Shown: positions 45,125 to 56,748 of the stretch, one piece after another
Numbering within the stretch: position 1 is the stretch's first letter
How the letters are laid out: each line of letters opens with the position of its first letter
Origin: Prunus persica
Lineage: Eukaryota; Streptophyta; Magnoliopsida; Rosales; Rosaceae
Assembly: GCF_000346465.2 (NCBI RefSeq)
Contig: NC_034010.1
Coordinates: forward strand, 6,773,610 to 6,837,609
Length of the DNA stretch: 64,000 nt
Direction of reading: 5' to 3'
The notes under the pieces: model-generated
Databases searched by the model: none
The model's input: the letters and a program-made list of their open reading frames with translations, nothing else
Told to the model about the DNA's origin: nothing
Made by a program: the position numbers and the translations under genes

Positions 45125-46346
45125 CCCTGCTACTAAGCGCCGACTTTTTTTTTTAATACAATTTGTCATGAAGTCTATATTGGAATAAAGTTTTGTGTGG
45201 AGGTTTATTTTAACCAATTTTTCTATTTTAATACAACCCAAATAGCCAACAATGTTTAACCCAGTTGAAAATGACTCTAACTTGCAGCAGTTAGCAAATC
45301 AGGTCAAATGACTCAATTCTATGAGTTTCATTAATTAAAAAAATAATTTCAATATAAAATTTAATACTTAAAAAAAAACCCTACCCCATGTTCTCCTTGT
45401 TCCACCATCAGCCCCTTCTGCAATTTGCAAATCAAATTCCAAATCCCACAACTTCCAAGAAACCAAGAATAAGAGAAATCACACACTATGAACCACCATC
45501 TTCCCTACTCAGCAACCCTATCCTCATCTCCTGAATTTTCTCTCAGTCACCTTCAAAGAGAGTCATTGTCTTTGAATCATCTGAGCAAATCTTTTCACAA
45601 AGTCCTCAGCCAAAGCTTGCACCCTACAACGCTCCAGTCCTGCTGTTTGTTTCTACAAAACCGAAGTTGCCATTTCTTTCTTTAGGTTAGTACAGTCTAA
45701 TTCAAGCTGATCTGCTCTCATCATAGCCTCTTTAATATCCCTATTTTCTTGATTGGATTCATCAGCCTATTTTATATTGAAGTAATTATTTTTAATGTAA
45801 TATTGAATATTTTTAAATTAATGGAATTGACGGAATTGAGACATTTGACTTGATTTGCTAATCTTTGCAAATGTGGTGACCAAATTCTGAAAATTAAAAT
45901 TATAGCGACCGAAATCATTTTCGAGCTTAACCCTAATTACCAAAGGCCTTTTAAAAAAATATGACCCGAATAAACCGGGTAACGTGAAAGAAAATTAATT
46001 GGGGCAAAACCCATGTTGTATGTTGTGGATGTGGTGGTTAAAATTTGTCAAGGTAAGAACTGGGCCGCCCATGAGTAAAGACTGATCCATAAACTCATTA
46101 TCCAAATTTGCCAAAAGTAAAGAGATTACAAGAAGATTCAAAACACCGAAGCGCCCAAACACCATCGCGTCGGTTTACGTAAATCCTCTTTTTCCAAATC
46201 ACTTGATCTCCAATTTATTCAATCAAATTCAAACAAAATCCCAAATTTTCCTTTCTTCTCATTTCCGCTTTTTCCCCATTTTCCCTCGTTTTCAGTCTCC
46301 TGAACCCTACAATTCAAACATTTCTCGAATCCCAAAATTCAATCAA
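45125..46346. other. Intergenic region upstream of the SUN gene
   Basis: Contains a 65-residue frame at 45488-45685 (MNHHLPYSATLSSSPEFSLS start) that is Ser/Leu-rich like a plastid transit peptide but lacks a recognisable mature domain; I would not call it a gene. The SUN gene promoter and 5' UTR occupy the right end. An in-frame ATG at 46203 could extend the SUN protein by 48 residues, but that extension resembles UTR translation. Confidence 0.4.
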
Positions 46347-47473
46347 ATGTCGGCTTCGACCGTATCTATAACGGCGAACCCGGCCACAACGACTCGACGG
46401 CGTACCGTGGTGGCTGTCGAGAAAAAGTCGACAAACATCGAACTTGTCTCCGCCGAAAAGGCCGACGGCAAAGCCGAAACCGGCGGTAATTCTAAGGATC
46501 TGAGCCACCACTCGATCCGAGGCGAACCGGGTCTCGACCGGTCGGCCCATGGCAAGAAGACCGGTCCCAATTCCACCATTTCACCACCCTCCAATCGTCG
46601 CTCTCGCAGAAGCGTAGCCGTTGATCCCAATCCTCGATGGGTCACCGTCCTCCGAATCTTTGCCAAGAACTTCATTCTTCTTCTGTTGATTGTGGGTTTG
46701 TTTCAGATAGTCAGAAGACTCGCTCTGCGGTCCGGGGATGGGGTTCCTATGGCGTTTTCGGACTTGGAAGGTCGCATTGCGGAGGTTGAATCGTTTGTGA
46801 AGAAGACTACGAAGATGGTTCAGGTTCAAGTGGAGGTTGTGGACCGGAAGATCGAGAGTGAGGTTGGAGGGTTGAAGAGAGAAGTGGAGAAGAAGATCGA
46901 GGACAAAGGGGTTGCGTTGGAGAGGGATTTGAGGAAATTGGAGGCGAGAAATGAAGGTTTGGAGAGATCGGTGGACGATTTAAGGAGCGTGGAGTGGTTG
47001 TCTAAGCAGGAGTTCGAAAGGGTGTACGAGGAGTTGAAGAAGGCGGCGAAGAGCGGCGAGGATGGAGAATTCGGTGCTAGGTTGGATGATATAAGGGCGT
47101 ATGCGAGGAATGTTGTTGAGAAGGAAATAGAGAAGCATGCGGCAGATGGGCTTGGTAGGGTGGATTATGCTTTGGCCAGTAGTGGGGCTTTCGTTGTGAA
47201 GCACTCAGAGCCATATTTGGTGGGGAAAGCGAGTAATTGGGTGTTCTTGAAGAGTACCAAAAATGGGGTTCACGGTGATGCCGATAAGATGCTAAGACCG
47301 AGTTTTGGAGAGCCTGGGCAGTGTTTTCCCTTGAAAGGGAGTAGTGGGTTTGTCCAGATTAAGCTGCGGACCCCAATTATTCCCGAGGCTATCACTCTGG
47401 AACATGTTGCAAAGGTGATGTTCTTGTTCACTATTCTGTCTTTGTTTCTTGATGCATTGCTCGATTGTGTTTA

Positions 47474-47515
<42 letters not shown>

Positions 47516-50324
47516 CTTGGTTGAAAATTAAAGGTTCGAAATCTATCAATCTTGATATTTAGAATTAGTTCTGAATTCAAGTTGATGAATCTAATGATCA
47601 GGTACCGTGGTAGTTAACTTATGTGGAGATTGTTTAAGATTGTTCAAAGGTCTGCTGATTTTAACTCATAGTGGTCTAGGAATGTGAGATTGAAAGTAGA
47701 GAACCTTCAGGCTAGAGTACATTTATTTCAGTAACTGTCATTCGAAATTCGAAGGGTTTACTTTTCTGACCAGGTTATTTGTTATGTTGAAGTAATGTGG
47801 ATGCTACAGGATTCCAGAATAGATATAGATAGAATTCTTGAATATGTGGATCATGTTAGATAGTTAATTTTCGGATTATTACTGCAAATAACTTAAATTT
47901 GCAGAAATTCTGGGCCACATTTTAGGTAACATGGGTGAAGAGATTTTAAATGGACTATTTATTAAGTAGAGCTGTCTGATTTCGTGTAGAAGACTTTACT
48001 AGCCTTCATTATGTCAAAAGATGGTTTTATGTCTAAAATTGAAATAAGCATGTATTAGCATGAAAGCTTTATTAAGACTCAAGAGACAGATATACAAGAG
48101 GCAGAGAAGGTTTTTGCACTAATGTACCTCTCACCAGATGTGACAAGTTTCATTACAGTGCTGTTGTGTTCATTTGGGTTCTCTTGCTACCTCTTCTGGT
48201 TAGGTTACTCTTACTCAGCTTTTACTGCCTTAGCTTTAATCAATGTGGTTATGCTGGCACAACGTTGAAAAGGAAGGAACGGACATAACCAGAGCCCCTT
48301 TAGTTTGGCTCAAAGGTTTTGGTTGTAGAACTAGTAAGGAGCCAGCAAAATCATGGCTTCGCTTTGCAGACATACACGCATATACACACACTGAGAATCC
48401 CACACGAAGTTGGAGATTTCTCTCCACATATGTACTTCCAAAAAAAAGTAGAAAAGTTCACTTCCTTTTTTTTATAGTAACTATTTTGCTCTCAAGATAT
48501 AGTTAATCTTATTTTTACTACATTGCCATAGAAGGTTTTGGGATTTATAATGTTGCTTCAACCGCGAATTTTTGACTTCACATATATTTATAGATATACA
48601 GATAAGTCTTTAACTGACTCCTTTTTTAGCCCAACAGAAGGGGGTTGCTTCAGATTTGTCTTTGTTCTCATTTTTAAAAAAGGTTTTGCTGGTGTCCTCT
48701 TAATTATACTTATTTTTGTATAATAATTCTAGGAAAGTCTACTTATTCGATGTAAGAAGTCTATGTAGTTTTTGCGTAGTTGTCAACACGGATGATATAC
48801 TTGAACTGGAATTTATTTAGTTAAAGAAGGGGACGATAGCTTGGTTGCCACTGAACCCTTTCCTCCTTCATTTTCTTCTGAATATGATTATGGGCTGCAT
48901 CTTACATAGAGAATCTTTGGTAAGGTTGGTATTTATTTTTTATTTTTGGATCAAGAGTAAGATTGGTATTGTTAGTGTGGAGGATTTAGGATATTCATGT
49001 GGTAAAAAATTATGCCAGATTTGTATGTGCACGTTTCTGACAATAATAACCTTTGATGCTTCCTTTATTTGCTATTATCCATTAGGTTGCTTCGTTTTGG
49101 CCTAGTTTACTAATTTGTTTGATGGGCAAACTGGGGTACCTATGTTGTATAACTATGTCATTTTGTAGAAAGACTTGTCATAGCAGGTGAAGGACTTATT
49201 ATTTGAGGTAGTACCATATAATGTGAAAAAGTTATGAAGGAAAAAATATTATGTTTGTATATGTTAAAAATTCAATATAATTATGTGCAAATGTCACTCT
49301 TTGTGAGCATTTTTCTGGTTTTTTCTTTTAGCCAGCATTAGGATGAGTTCTGATTCTATATTTTGTTTATTTTATGTCTTTCTCAAAGTTCATTGTTTAC
49401 TAGACCATATAATTAATCAACCCATTCCATTTTCAATTATTTGCATATACACAAAAATCACCGTATGCCTTAGCCTAGTCTATATCTACATCTGACGCAA
49501 CTCCATCCCCTTCGTTAAATATTTCTGAATATCTATATTACTCATATTTGACCTTTCTTAAGTGAGAAAAGAAACTAAATAGTTCTTGCTTGTTTTATAA
49601 CTGCACACTGTATTTAACATTCTGTACGATAAATAATTAGTGCTGAGAAGTTGAGAGTTCAATCTAAATAGAAAAAATAATTACTGGACCTGTTTGCGTG
49701 ATGCAGACTTCCTTTACAAAGCAAGTAATTTAGGATTAGTTTGAGTTCCTTTTATGGCTTCACTAGTTTGTTGCTTTAATTGCATCAATAGCATCTGTTG
49801 CAGTGCTTCCGTATTGTAGCATGTGAACCAAAATAACATGGAAAGGCAATTTCTTCTCTGGATATTTATTCTGACTTGAGTTCAGCACCATTGTTCTCTC
49901 TCTTTGTATTTTCAACAGATCTTTGTGCTCGTGTTTATTATGATTGTGTTGATTGATAGTGTCCTTGAACACATCCCCCATTTGCTAACACCTTTTTATT
50001 TATTTTTTATTTATACAGAGTGTCGCTTATGACAGACGGAGTGCTCCTAAGGACTGCAGGGTCTCTGGGTGGCTGCGAGCACATGATGATCTAGAAGTTG
50101 ATACAGAGAAAATGTTCAGTCTTGCTGAATTCACTTACGACCTTGAGAAGAGCAATGCTCAGACATTCGATGTCTTGGACTCAGCGGTGTCCGGCCTAGT
50201 TGACACAGTGAGGTTGGACTTCACATCCAACCATGGAAGCGCTTCTCATACATGCATATATCGATTAAGAGTGCATGGCCATGAACCTGATGCTGTTTCT
50301 ATGATGACCATGCAACTGTCTTAA
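46347..50324 (+). CDS. SUN-domain protein (SUN1/SUN2 type), inner nuclear envelope
   Basis: Two exons, 46347-47414 and 50019-50324, joined in phase 0 (AAG|GTGATG, ATACAG|AGT), encode 457 residues, close to the Arabidopsis SUN1/SUN2 length. The chosen start gives [12 protein letters not shown], the conserved plant SUN beginning. Next come a basic nuclear-side segment (NRRSRR, about residue 83), one transmembrane helix ([15 protein letters not shown], about 108-122), a long coiled coil (about 137-237) and the C-terminal SUN domain from about 273, with [20 protein letters not shown], then [20 protein letters not shown] in exon 2. SUN proteins sit in the inner nuclear membrane and bind KASH proteins in the perinuclear space, forming LINC complexes for nuclear shape, movement and meiotic chromosome tethering. 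No defect seen. Confidence 0.92.
47475..47514. repeat. (AAT)n microsatellite in the SUN intron
   Basis: A run of AAT trinucleotides about 60 bp inside the 2.6-kb intron (47415-50018). I see no other element in that intron. Confidence 0.9.
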
Positions 50325-50927
50325 TACCATACCATACTCATCCAGCATTCTTGGGCCACGTCTGTAGTCAATGTCAAGACTGATTCCTTTTTTTTTCCTT
50401 TGTTCCTTTCTAACTTAGTTGGTAGAGATTTCTGGTTATGGTTTTAGAGCTGTCCATGTCCTGTATTGTTCTTGATGTTAGTGTTGTCTAGTAATTGTGT
50501 ATTAATGTATGGTTAGGTTTGAAATTTTGTTTCTGTACCAAGGAGAGACAAAAAGAAAATTTTCCTTTTTCATTCCTACTTTGCTCTCTACAATGAAATC
50601 AAGATAAACAATAACTTTCTTATATGGCACAAACATAATCTATATTTTAGGTAAATGTTTTTAATAATTTGAGCCATAAGCTCTTTCTGAGCTACAAGCT
50701 CATTGCGATAATTGAGAATTCTATGAGATTCATGCCTGCGCAAATTAGTCATGAATGAATTAACAACCTAGAGTTGAATTATATTTTTGTGGTCGTGAGA
50801 CACTAACCCATTAGCATATATAATTTATATATATATAAAGCAAAAGACAGATAATTGTAAAACATTCAAAATACCATAAAATGTCCTTGGTTAAAGTAAA
50901 CATTAAGGATTGAAATTATTAATTACA
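50325..50927. other. SUN gene 3' flank
   Basis: 3' UTR and AT-rich intergenic sequence after the SUN stop codon; no gene seen. TTAATTACA at 50919-50927 is the left target site of the Mutator-like element. Confidence 0.5.
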
Positions 50928-51685
50928 GGCTTTTTATCACAAATAGTCCTCGATGTTTACGAAATTATCACGAATGATCTTTTTTTGTGATATTAATAGT
51001 CCTTCACATTAGGGCTTAAAAGAATTTCTAATGGCAATGACTATTTATGACAAAAAGCCATAACGTAAGGACTATTAATGTCATAAAACAAACTCAAGGA
51101 CCATTCGTGATAATTTTGTAAACGTCAAGGACCATTTGTAAGATGAATCAAAATTAAATAGACATTGTTTTCCATAATTTAGGATTAGGATATTGAGATG
51201 AATATGAAATTTTGGAACAAAGGATCCATAATGAGAGTTTTAAAAGAAATTCTTTGATATTGGCTTGACTTGCATTCTTGAAATTATTTGACTCACTGGT
51301 ATGGTATCTATAGTTGTACATTTGTTTTCATTATTTAAGAATATGGAAGACATTGCTCAAAGTCTAAAAATATTTTGGAATAAATACTTTCTGAAAAAAA
51401 CCAAAGCTTAGTTTTTTTTTTTTAATAGGACCAATGCTTAGTTGATAAAACAAGAAGTATACTAGTGTTAGTGATTAATGTGTGTAGGGCACACTTTAGA
51501 TTTTTGCCCTGGGCCTTTAAAAACTCAGGACCGCCCCTTCTTAACGTTAGGGCTTAACAGCTAACGACATGGACAATTTATGACAAAAAGCCATAACGTT
51601 AAGGACTATTAATGTCACAAAAAAAACTCAAGGACCATTCGTGACAATTTTGTAAACGTCAAGGACTATTTGTGATAAAAAAGCC
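50928..51685. mobile_element. Mutator-like non-autonomous element
   Basis: Left end GGCTTTTTATCACAAATAGT and the complement of the right end, GGCTTTTTTATCACAAATAG, form inverted termini that continue for well over 100 bp with internal inverted copies (AAGGACTATTAATGTCA). Flanks TTAATTACA (50919-50927) and TTAATTAAA (51686-51694) make a 9-bp target duplication with one mismatch, the Mutator length. The first 210 bp also fold back on themselves, so this could be a composite of two MITE copies. No coding sequence. Confidence 0.6.
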
Positions 51686-51694
51686 TTAATTAAA

Positions 51695-53194
51695 TGAGGA
51701 TAATATGTTTAATTCACACTTTTTCATATTAAAAAAATTAAAATTAAAACAAAAATCAGATAATGGATTATATTTTTATAGAACATAACTACCCATTATC
51801 TTTTTTAGTTCTAAAATAAATTTAAATTTTTTATTAAAAAAAAGAAAAAGCCTTTCTTAGACACAGAAGTGCATGCAAAGAAGCTAGTGTGAATAATCAG
51901 AGAAATTGTAATTGATTTTTGTTTTTATTTTCTATTTTGCTTTTCTGGTTGTAATTACGAATTGCCACTCAAGCTGTACAATACAAAAACTTCGCGGGGG
52001 TAAAGTGGGGTTCTCCGCCTCAATTATCATGCTAATCGAACTTAAAATCAAATCAATTTAGCACTAGCCCTTGTCGTTTAATTTTTTTTTAAAATTTCAT
52101 CCAATGTTTCCGTTAATAATAAGGGTAATTTCAAGTAAAATAAAAGTAAAATACATAAAACCAAAAGAAAAAAAATCATAAAAAATAAAATAATACTGTC
52201 AAAAAAATAAAAATTAAATCAGCCCACTCAATCCGCATCCCCCTCTGACCCACTCCTTCCCTCTCCCTCGCACAAAGAACCTCCAGCAATGCCAACAATG
52301 GCTGCTTAGCTATCTTCTTGATTTATTTGCAATTTCATTTATAAATTTTTCAGTAATTTAATTTAATTTTTAATTTAAATATTTTAAAAATGGGTCACAT
52401 GCCAAAATATGAGGTTGTAACAAAAGATTGGATGAAATTCAAAAAATTCAATAGTAAGATTGAAATTGGATATTTATAATGAGTTTGAGAACTAAATTGG
52501 CGGATAAAATAATTCTAGAGGTTAAGTTCGAATCTCGATTAACATTACAATACATACCTAAATTATATATGGGCATATAGCAAATAAAAATTAATAGAAT
52601 GATAATATAACATAGTACATTTATCAAAATCAAACACAATCTATTAAATTAAATTTGTATATAATACTGAAAGAATTTGTAATTTAAGTGGTGAATTAAT
52701 AAAAATAGAAAAAATTTGTAATTCAAGTGGTGAATAAGAAAAAGATGGGAGGTGGGGGATTAAAAGAGTGGGGCCTTGAGGTGACGTCATGTGGAACCCC
52801 ACCCCAACGGTAGTCTTAGGGCAACGGGGCCCATCTGCTGCTCTGATAAGCCAGCAAGGCATCTCCCAGTTGCTCCTGTGGCTATTGAACTCTGGAACAT
52901 GTTGGTTGTACGGTTGGTGATGTGTTTCACTTCCTGCTTATTTGGTTTAGAAGTCTCTGTAGACTGTAGCTTAATTATGAGTAGTTGGGGGATGAGCATG
53001 AGGATGATATAATTAAAACTGGAGTCTGTTTTTAAACTCTGCCTCCAAAATAAAAAAGGGGAAGGGGAAAATGAAAAATAGGATGCTAGCTTTATTGGTC
53101 ACTTTAAAAAAAAAAAAAATCCATTTATTATTAATTTTTATGTTTTTATTAATTAAAAAATTATAGATATTTAAGATATTCATGTGGTACTAAA
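51695..53194. other. Intergenic, no gene recognised
   Basis: AT-rich. A more GC-rich patch at about 52760-52990 includes GTGACGTCATGTGG, which contains a TGACGTCA (bZIP-type) site, but I see no coding gene next to it. Confidence 0.45.
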
Positions 53195-53690
53195 TGTTGG
53201 AATTTTTAAAAGGTTTTAATTTTTTTAACCTTTTGATTTGTTTAATTATTTTGGTTGTTTTATTTTATTCATAGTGGGGGTTATAAATATTTAATTTTCA
53301 AGTTTTATTTCTATATTGAATACCTTAATTTTTTGGTTTAATATGGTGGAGGTTATATATTCTTGGATGCGTATAAAAGGCCAATCCTCCTTCATATTTT
53401 ATATAATAATACAATACCATACTACCACAACCACCACTACAATCTGATTATCTCATCTTCTACCTTTCATACTTTCTCTACTTATATTATTATTTTTGAG
53501 CAACAGTTCTGTGACTTGGAGACCCATATCCGATTGTGAACATGCTCATAGTGGACCTTGAACCTGTGTATTGGGGGGCCGTATCTTTTAGTCTTGTAGA
53601 CAGTACCTGCATGTAGAGAGGCTACAGGCTTTATGACAACGTCTCTAACGTGCCTCACCATACCAGACTTGCTTTCTTAATCTTAATTTA
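53195..53690 (+). mobile_element. Possible LTR fragment
   Basis: Starts TGTTGGAATTTTTAAAAGG, a common plant LTR beginning, and has a TATA box with promoter-like context (GCGTATAAAAGGCC, about 53370) followed by an unstructured leader. The right end and a target duplication were not found. Confidence 0.3.
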
Positions 53691-54389
53691 TTTTACTTTT
53701 ATTTACCTATTATTTATTTTCTTAGTTTTACTTTACTTTAAAAGACTTTCCAATATATTTTATATATTATTTATATTATAAATAATTTTGCTTTTGACTT
53801 TTATGGGAAAAGGAAAAATATAAGTTATAGGGAAGTTGATTTTCGCACTCTTTTATCCACTTACACTCCATTTGTTATAAATTGTATATTCCCACTCCTC
53901 TTTTGTCCACTTACACTCCCTTTTTTGTTATAATAAAAACTATTAAAAAACAAAATAGAGTATAAATGGACAAAAGGGTTGTGAAAAAATCACCCCTTTA
54001 TATAACACTAAAAACTAGTTGAGACATGCACAATTAGGTAATTTTGTTATGGCCTTGATTGACATACCTTTTACATATTTTATTAATTTGAAGGGGATTA
54101 TGATTTCCAAATTTGATGCTTGTCTCCTTAGGAACTTCTACATTCCTGCCAATGTTAATGTGATATATGTGTATAAGTTTTTTTTTTGTGTGTCTCTGAT
54201 GCATTATTTTTGCACATGTGTCAAACTGTGATTTATTTGAAGGAGGCATATCTTTTTCCAGAGAATGAAGGCAAGCAATGTTCTATTTCTATTTATATTT
54301 TCGTATTGTGGAGCTGTCTAATAATAAGAATAAGAAGAATTTGGCTGTAAATTTGTGTATAATTAATGTAAATCTAAGAATGTATTCTG

Positions 54390-54391
<2 letters not shown>

Positions 54392-54420
<29 letters not shown>
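54392..54420. repeat. (TTA)n microsatellite
   Basis: A run of TTA trinucleotides. Confidence 0.9.
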
Positions 54421-54493
54421 ATTTTTTTTAAAAAAATGAGAAAATAAGGAATACAAAGAAAAGCTCCTAGGGGCAGAGTTCAACAAATGCTAA

Positions 54494-54607
54494 GTCAACA
54501 CCGAAGATGCCGCTGGGCTGATAGAGCGGATCCAAATGTGTCTATCCTAAGATTGTGACCACAAGAGGTGACTGCATCCGCCACAAAATTAGCCTCACAA
54601 AACACAT
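54494..54607 (-). pseudogene. LINE-type RNase H (RVT_3) fragment
   Basis: A short minus-strand frame reads HVFCEANFVADAVTSCGHN and ends at a stop. The pattern H..RE.N..AD.LA..GH is the C-terminal end of RNase H-like domains carried by plant LINE retrotransposons. Only this end remains. Confidence 0.45.
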
Positions 54608-54677
54608 GCAAAAAGTTGATGGTTGACTAAGATAATGAATGTTGTTCACAATCGTCCTTAGTCTCCCTGAAACATCC

Positions 54678-55600
54678 TGTAACACCCTGAATTTTCAACA
54701 TCAGGATAACCTTCTTAATTAACAAAATATACAATCCAAGACGTGAAGCTCGTAATTCACAAAATATACAGAAACTTCTTTACTTTACTTCCAGTGCTTA
54801 CACAACCAATCCAAACTCACAATGTTAATAAATACTCATACTTTAGAGTCATATATTACTTCACAACATTACATAAGGCCATCTCCAACCATAAAGGGGC
54901 TAAACTTAATTTTCACCCTCTAAAATACAACTAATCATGTATTGACTAGACTCAAACTTTTTTCCCTTTCAACCCTTCAGACTCAAAATTTGAGTCTGCA
55001 ACTTTATTAAATTGTTTGACTCTTTTTTTTGTTGTTGATTTTTCTTGAGTTAATTTTTGTTTATACCTTCATGATTTATTTTTTTGAACATTTTAACCTA
55101 AAAAAATTCAAAATTCAAAATTAACAAAGTGAGAAAGGAAAAAAGTTATTGTTGGTAGAGTTTGGGATATGTTTTGAGGTTTGCCAAGTTATCACCTTTT
55201 GTCTTTTATGTTTTTGTTATGACATCATTAGTCCTTTATATTACACTTGACAAATCAAAATTGTCCTGCCGTTAGGTTTGCCAAATTATCAACGATCTTG
55301 GAATTGCTGACTCTTATTTTTTTAACACATCGCTACTATCATGAGGGATGAAGATCTTTTCCTCCACCATGAAGGTAGCACCGCGGATTCTGCTTCTTCT
55401 TGTCAACTGAACTTCATCGAACTGGCCTATCAGATAACTTAGTTCTTGAAGATACATAATCGGAACCAGACTTGGAACCCGAACTCGACCCCGAATTCGG
55501 ACCTGACCCTGAACACGGCCAACGCACAAATCCCAAACCCGACTCCGACTGTTACCTCTGAAGCTTCTGTCGATTGGCATCAAATTGGATGGCTCATGTT
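54678..55600. other. LTR-like start and intergenic DNA
   Basis: TGTAACACCCTGAATTTTC at 54678 resembles the start of plant gypsy-type LTRs, but no partner or end was found. The remainder, to the Ty3 LTR, has no recognised gene. Confidence 0.35.
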
Positions 55601-55612
55601 GATGCGAAAAAG

Positions 55613-56051
55613 TGGTTCAGCACGTGATTCGTCAACTTAGTTAAATTATCCCTTCGGTAGGTGACTGTCTTCGGAAGGATAGGTACCTACAAAAGGACAC
55701 GTTCGGTAAAATCCTTGGGTACCGGTGTGATACCGGCCGAAGGCTCTCCGATGCTTAAGTAAGTACGGATTTAGTAAAGTTTAACTGTCAGATCAATCGA
55801 TAGCGTACCGTTGGTTCTGATCCCCTCCTTTTGGGGATATGGGTCTCCTTATATAGGCCTTGGGAGGTGTGCACTGTGCTTATATTTCCGATGTGGGACT
55901 CTGGGCATGGATTGTGAGCATGGCACGTGTCTGATGGTGAAAGTGGCCAAGATAGATGGCTTCGGTAGGGAGCATGCCGAAGGGGTCCGTTGATCAGTAT
56001 CGATCTTATCCACGTGTTCGGTGGTAATAGGCCGTTTATTTCGGTATAAAC
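55613..56051 (-). repeat. Ty3/gypsy 3' LTR
   Basis: The minus-strand LTR starts TGTTTATACCGAAAT at 56051 and probably ends near 55613 (CGTGCTGAACCA). It contains a minus-strand TATA box (TATATAAGG, 55847-55855). The right boundary is well supported by the adjoining purine tract; the left is approximate because the 5' LTR is outside the window. Confidence 0.6.
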
Positions 56052-56067
56052 AGTAGTCCCCCAAGTT
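56052..56067 (-). other. Ty3/gypsy polypurine tract
   Basis: GAACTTGGGGGACTAC on the minus strand directly precedes the LTR start TGTTTATACC. Confidence 0.65.
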
Positions 56068-56388
56068 CTCTTCCGAAGGTCCTTCGGAAGGGAATTTAGT
56101 TCTCTACGGCAGCTTGGAGGTTATCCTGCCGTTCGGTATGCTCGTTTGGGGGGAGGGAAGACGCTTGCGTCGATCCTTTCGGAAAATATCGTTCGGGAGA
56201 AATTGACCTGGGACACGAGGGGTCGCCGATGTTGAGATGCAAGTGGGCAGAGAGACGCTTCGTCTTCTGTGCCTGGCGCTCAGTTAATGACGCCATCCGT
56301 CGGGTGACGCGTGGCCAGCAAAAGCACGTCTGGCGGCGCATTGATGAGCCGTTTCGTCTTTCGAGGCGTATCGTTACAGCTCTCTCCC

Positions 56389-56396
56389 TATAAATA
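56389..56396 (+). promoter_or_regulatory. TATA box of the antisense gene
   Basis: CCCTATAAATAGAGG on the plus strand lies about 185 bp before a strong donor site (AAG|GTAAG at 56575/56576) and 360 bp before the start codon. It is outside the LTR, between the polypurine tract and the antisense gene, so the gene appears to have its own promoter. Confidence 0.65.
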
Positions 56397-56748
56397 GAGG
56401 TTGCTCCGGATGAAAGGTTCACTTTGCAATTGTGAGTTTGCGCGAGAGCTCTTGAGTAGGCGATTTTCGAAGTGTGCGAACGGCAATCCAGGCGATTTTT
56501 GAAGTGTTTCTTGGCATACGAGGCGATTTTCGGAGGGAGTGAACGGCAATCCAGGCGACTTTCACAGCACTCAAGGTAAGATACCGTTCGGTACCCCCTG
56601 AATTTTTATTATACGTCTGTCCATGGCATAGGCTAGCCGATCGTTAAGTAGGATCTTCCTTCGGTAGTCTAGTGGCCATAGGTAGAGATGTAGGTATCGG
56701 TAGGATAGTGCGGCACGAACCTTAGTTTCCCTTTTCTTTGTTTTGTAG

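Noticed and set aside
45488..45685. Possible plastid-targeted protein start
   Set aside because: A Ser/Leu-rich beginning alone is not enough; no mature domain or downstream exon was found.
46203..46346. N-terminal 48-residue extension of the SUN protein from an upstream ATG
   Set aside because: The later ATG gives the conserved [10 protein letters not shown] start; the upstream part is Phe/Ser/Asn-rich and looks like translated 5' UTR.
52791..53012. Small gene or non-coding RNA in a GC-rich patch near 52.8 kb
   Set aside because: No conserved motif, hairpin or known RNA signature could be identified; overlapping frames on both strands are equally poor.
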